From: an uncultured Oscillospiraceae bacterium
Lineage (GTDB): Bacteria > Bacillota > Clostridia > Oscillospirales > Oscillospiraceae
Direction of reading: 5' to 3'
Length of the DNA: 16,424 nucleotides
Assembly: GCA_900756495.1 (NCBI GenBank)
Contig: CAAEKI010000153.1
Coordinates: 1-16,424, forward strand
In this document: one piece after another, positions 14,951-16,424 of the stretch
Layout of the letters: every line of letters starts with the position of its first letter
Numbering within the stretch: position 1 is the stretch's first letter
Position numbers and translations under genes: made by a program
The notes under the pieces: model-generated
Database searches by the model: none
What the model was told of the DNA's origin: nothing
Seen by the model: only the letters and a program-made list of their open reading frames with translations

Positions 14951-15034
14951 TGGAGCCGAGAGGCGGTATTGAGCCGCCACACGTCCACGGCGTTGTCCAT
15001 GGCCGCCGTTTCCGCTTCTGCTACAGCACTCGGC
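14951..15034 (-). tRNA. tRNA-like element with encoded CCA, not canonical
   Basis: The minus strand shows GCCGAG pairing with CTCGGC as an acceptor, a perfect five-pair T stem (GGCGG/CCGCC) with loop CTCAATA (close to TTCRANY), and TCCA right after the acceptor, that is, a discriminator plus encoded CCA. A 6-base-pair hairpin CCATGG/CCGTGG lies where the anticodon arm should be, but with a six-base loop, so no anticodon can be named. The D region is longer than usual. The stretch is also inside an open frame (14689-15078), so coding is the alternative explanation. Confidence 0.35.
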
Positions 15035-15108
15035 ATATAACCTTTTAAGCCAATTCTAATGTTTTTTTCGGCCGCCATAAATCCATGCTACTTCAATGGT
15101 TTCCTCAC

Positions 15109-15198
15109 TTACATACCTCTATTTTCGGCCGCGGATTTCGCAACTTTTTTGTGCGCTTCCCGCTTAATTGTCACACCTGCGTCATATGGATATGCCAT
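15109..15198 (-). CDS. Possible 29-residue basic peptide
   Basis: ATG 15198 to TAA 15109 encodes MAYPYDAGVTIKREAHKKVA and nine more residues, a Lys/Ala-rich helix-prone peptide. The frame is open upstream for 17 more codons without an ATG. No strong ribosome-binding site precedes the ATG. It was not recognised and may be chance, but the amino acid mix is protein-like. Confidence 0.22.
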   Translation of the reverse strand: MAYPYDAGVTIKREAHKKVAKSAAENRGM

Positions 15199-15348
15199 AT
15201 GGTACTTTACCCGATCCGGTACAGGCAGTTTTCGGCGGGATAGCGCTGGTAGTTATCGCCCTACACAAGCGTCCGGCTTCCACGGATGGGAGCGACCCAG
15301 CGATTGGCAGATTCCGTCTCTACACGCTCCGCCGGGCGCAGCCGCTTT

Positions 15349-15477
15349 CTATGTGCCGGCACACAGAGGCTGTCTTTCCAGCGTCAGCTCCGTGGCCTTT
15401 GGAGCGCCGCGTGGGCCTATAACTACCCACTCTCCCAAACCAGGAGCGGTCTCACTTACGACCTGCGGCTTTTTAAT
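15349..15477 (-). CDS. Possible small ORF directly after tRNA-Ile (start unclear)
   Basis: A frame open to TAG 15349 reads KKPQVVSETAPGLGEWVVIG, then PRGAPKATELTLERQPLCAG. It resembles a genuine beta-containing protein more than random sequence. No ATG is present: candidate starts are TTG 15438 (29 residues), ATT 15477 just after the tRNA, or GTG 15507 inside the tRNA. None has a properly spaced ribosome-binding site. It was not recognised and could be a decayed gene. Confidence 0.22.
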   Translation of the reverse strand: MKKPQVVSETAPGLGEWVVIGPRGAPKATELTLERQPLCAGT

Positions 15478-15550
15478 CTCCCTTGGCCGGAATCGAACCG
15501 GCGGCACACCCATTATCAGCGGGCTGCTCTACCATCTGAGCTACAAGGGT
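15478..15550 (-). tRNA. tRNA-Ile (GAU)
   Basis: A full cloverleaf can be drawn. The acceptor ACCCUUG/CAAGGGA has six of seven pairs, with an A-A mismatch at the end. U8-A9 follow, then D stem GCUC/GAGC with loop AGAUGGUA, and anticodon stem GCCCG/UGGGU with loop CUGAUAA, giving anticodon GAU at 15517-15515. The variable loop is GUGCC, and the T stem GCCGG/CCGGC has a canonical UUCGAUU loop. No CCA is encoded and the discriminator is G rather than the A usual for tRNA-Ile. It probably supplements host decoding during late expression, if it is charged at all. Confidence 0.85.
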
Positions 15551-15569
15551 ATATTGCCCGGATACTCCC

Positions 15570-15655
15570 GCCTCCGGGCCAGGGCGGTAAGGAGGCCTAT
15601 GGAAAGAGACCGGGACCGGCTCCCCCACCAGTCCCTAGTCTAACAATATCAGACT
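15570..15655 (-). repeat. Three inverted repeats after the sigma-like gene
   Basis: Three hairpins lie between the regulator stop and tRNA-Ile: AGTCT/AGACT (15637-15641, 15651-15655), an eight-pair GGGACCGG/CCAGTCCC (15612-15619, 15628-15635) and GCCTCC/GGAGGC (15570-15575, 15591-15596). The middle one is the strongest, but only a short pyrimidine tract (GGTCTCTTTCC) follows it on the minus strand, so it is at best a weak terminator. They may be processing or attenuation signals ahead of the tRNA. Confidence 0.5.
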
Positions 15656-16075
15656 TCAGGGTGGGCTTTCAAGGGTCAAAACAGATAGCGCACGCCCATG
15701 TAGTCGCCTAATCCATCGCGCATCCATGCACATATTTACCGCAATCCGCTCCCACGTCATCCCATCTATGTACCGATACCGCAGCAGCATTCTCAGCCGG
15801 CCATCGGGCACCGCGGCAATCACGTCCTCTATCTCCCTGCGAAGCCGCACTGTCTCCCGGCGTTTGTCGCCCAGCCTGCCTGCCAGCGCATCTATGGCCT
15901 CTATCGAGTTCTCCAGGCTCCGGCCAGCTGCGCCACCGCTAGGGACCAGCTTAACCGCCGTGGTCATTTTCTCCGCCTTGGAGTACCACTTGGTAATTTC
16001 CTGCTCCAGTCTGGATGACTCCGCTTCCGCCTCCCGGTACTGGTTCAGCTTTGCTTTCTTTTCCTGGTTTGTCAA
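15656..16075 (-). CDS. DUF1492 / sigma-region-4-like late regulator
   Basis: This 139-residue protein has a charged N-terminal coiled coil (about 1-75; KKAKLNQYREAEAESSRLEQ), then helices REIEDVIAAVPDGRLRMLLR and a sigma-region-4-like helix-turn-helix (YRYIDGMTWERIAVNMCMDA, then WIRRLHGRAL). Proteins of this DUF1492/ArpU-like group lie at the end of the early or middle region of Firmicute prophages and are thought to switch on late genes. The start is TTG at 16075, overlapping the upstream stop (TTGA) with GGGAGG ten bases upstream. It sits just before the structured region and the packaging genes, which fits late control. Confidence 0.82.
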   Translation of the reverse strand: MTNQEKKAKLNQYREAEAESSRLEQEITKWYSKAEKMTTAVKLVPSGGAAGRSLENSIEAIDALAGRLGDKRRETVRLRREIEDVIAAVPDGRLRMLLRYRYIDGMTWERIAVNMCMDARWIRRLHGRALSVLTLESPP

Positions 16076-16299
16076 TATCCCCGCACCTCCCTCACCTGCT
16101 GAACACTAACAAACGTCTGCACCCACTCGACGCGGGCCGTCTGCACCCTGACCTGTACAAGCCAGTCTGCGCCCCACACAGGGGCCGCTTTGAGCGTCCT
16201 GACGGTCACGGATTGGTTATCCAGTGTCCGCGTCAGGGTAATTGATTTATGGGCTTGCAGGGCGGCAGAAAGGGCCTGTAAGTCCTTGTCACTCAGCAG
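16072..16299 (-). CDS. Small protein with a non-ATG (CTG) start
   Basis: A frame of about 75 codons runs without a stop and reads LLSDKDLQALSAALQAHKSI, then LKAAPVWGADWLVQVRVQTA and ends VQQVREVRGY. It has no ATG. CTG 16299 follows GGTGAGGG by six bases and is the best placed start; a second CTG (16296) is adjacent. Its stop overlaps the TTG start of the regulator by four bases, and it begins ten bases after the upstream HTH gene ends, so the three are packed like a real operon. It was not recognised; the pattern of a helix followed by paired strands suggests a small alpha-beta protein. Confidence 0.6.
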   Translation of the reverse strand: MLSDKDLQALSAALQAHKSITLTRTLDNQSVTVRTLKAAPVWGADWLVQVRVQTARVEWVQTFVSVQQVREVRGY

Positions 16300-16308
16300 G
16301 ATAAGCCC

Positions 16309-16424
16309 TCACCGCCCCACCAACTCAATAAGCTCCACGAGGTCGTAAAACACTCTAGGGTCGTATTTAGTGATTTTCATAATCCCATCCAGCCGGTATG
16401 TCACTGTATTCCGATGGCAGCCCA
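16309..16424 (-). CDS. C-terminal end of a PucR/CdaR-like HTH protein (partial)
   Basis: The last 37 codons are inside the window and the gene runs off the right edge. The fragment reads CHRNTVTYRLDGIMKITKYD, then PRVFYDLVELIELVGR. HRNTVxYRL followed by the KITKYDP turn and a final helix is the recognition-helix pattern of the HTH_30 (PucR C-terminal) family, seen in short phage versions as well as in full regulators. It is probably a small phage transcription factor. It is followed at ten bases by the non-ATG small gene. Confidence 0.6.
   Translation of the reverse strand, partial: GCHRNTVTYRLDGIMKITKYDPRVFYDLVELIELVGR

Noticed and set aside
14689..15078. 129-residue version of the zinc-ribbon protein
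   Set aside because: The added N-terminal part has no clear ribosome-binding site and runs over a tRNA-like fold, while ATG 14847 has a good GAAGG. The long form is not excluded.
15059..15643. Plus-strand open frame of 194 codons across the structured block
   Set aside because: It crosses the antisense of the tRNA-Ile gene and several hairpins, with no ribosome-binding site; its late part is the typical false translation of a reversed tRNA.
1..16424. CRISPR array, insertion sequence, integrase or att site
   Set aside because: No regularly spaced repeats, transposase or recombinase motifs were found on either strand.

Overview
The window holds most of the late region of a contractile-tailed (myovirus) phage or prophage. 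The long genes with high-GC codon use, the strong Shine-Dalgarno sites and the family types (PBSX/Xkd-like tail, HK97-like head) suggest a Firmicute host, most likely a high-GC gut Clostridia/Oscillospirales bacterium. The host is inferred from style only. No integrase, att site or host core gene is visible, so the prophage ends lie outside the window.

Almost everything reads on the minus strand, so transcription order runs from right to left. At the right edge (16424 to 15656) are three tightly overlapping control-type genes: the end of a PucR/CdaR-like HTH protein, a 75-residue protein with a non-ATG start, and a DUF1492/sigma-region-4-like regulator with a TTG start. Next comes about 1.2 kb with little clear coding (15655 to 14453) but much RNA structure: inverted repeats, a cloverleaf tRNA-Ile(GAU), two irregular tRNA-like elements, a multi-stem element and one convincing small gene for a Cys-rich zinc-ribbon-like protein. 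A HicA-HicB toxin-antitoxin cassette (13710 to 14452) is the only clearly plus-strand unit. It has its own promoter, an operator-like palindrome and a terminator.

From 13627 leftward is the packaging and head module: HNH endonuclease, TerS, TerL, portal, HK97-type prohead protease, major capsid protein, a 62-residue protein, a gp6-like connector, a two-part head closure protein, a gp10-like protein and a tail terminator. The tail module follows: sheath, tube, an XkdN-like chaperone with a programmed -1 frameshift site, tape measure, an XkdP-like LysM protein, an XkdQ-like hub protein, and the first 23 codons of a probable DUF2577/XkdR gene at the left edge. Genes abut or overlap, often as TGATG, which points to one translationally coupled late operon.

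The parts that reward a second look are the structured tRNA-like region between the control genes and the packaging genes, the complete frameshift cassette in the chaperone gene, and the short overlapping genes that standard gene calling may miss.
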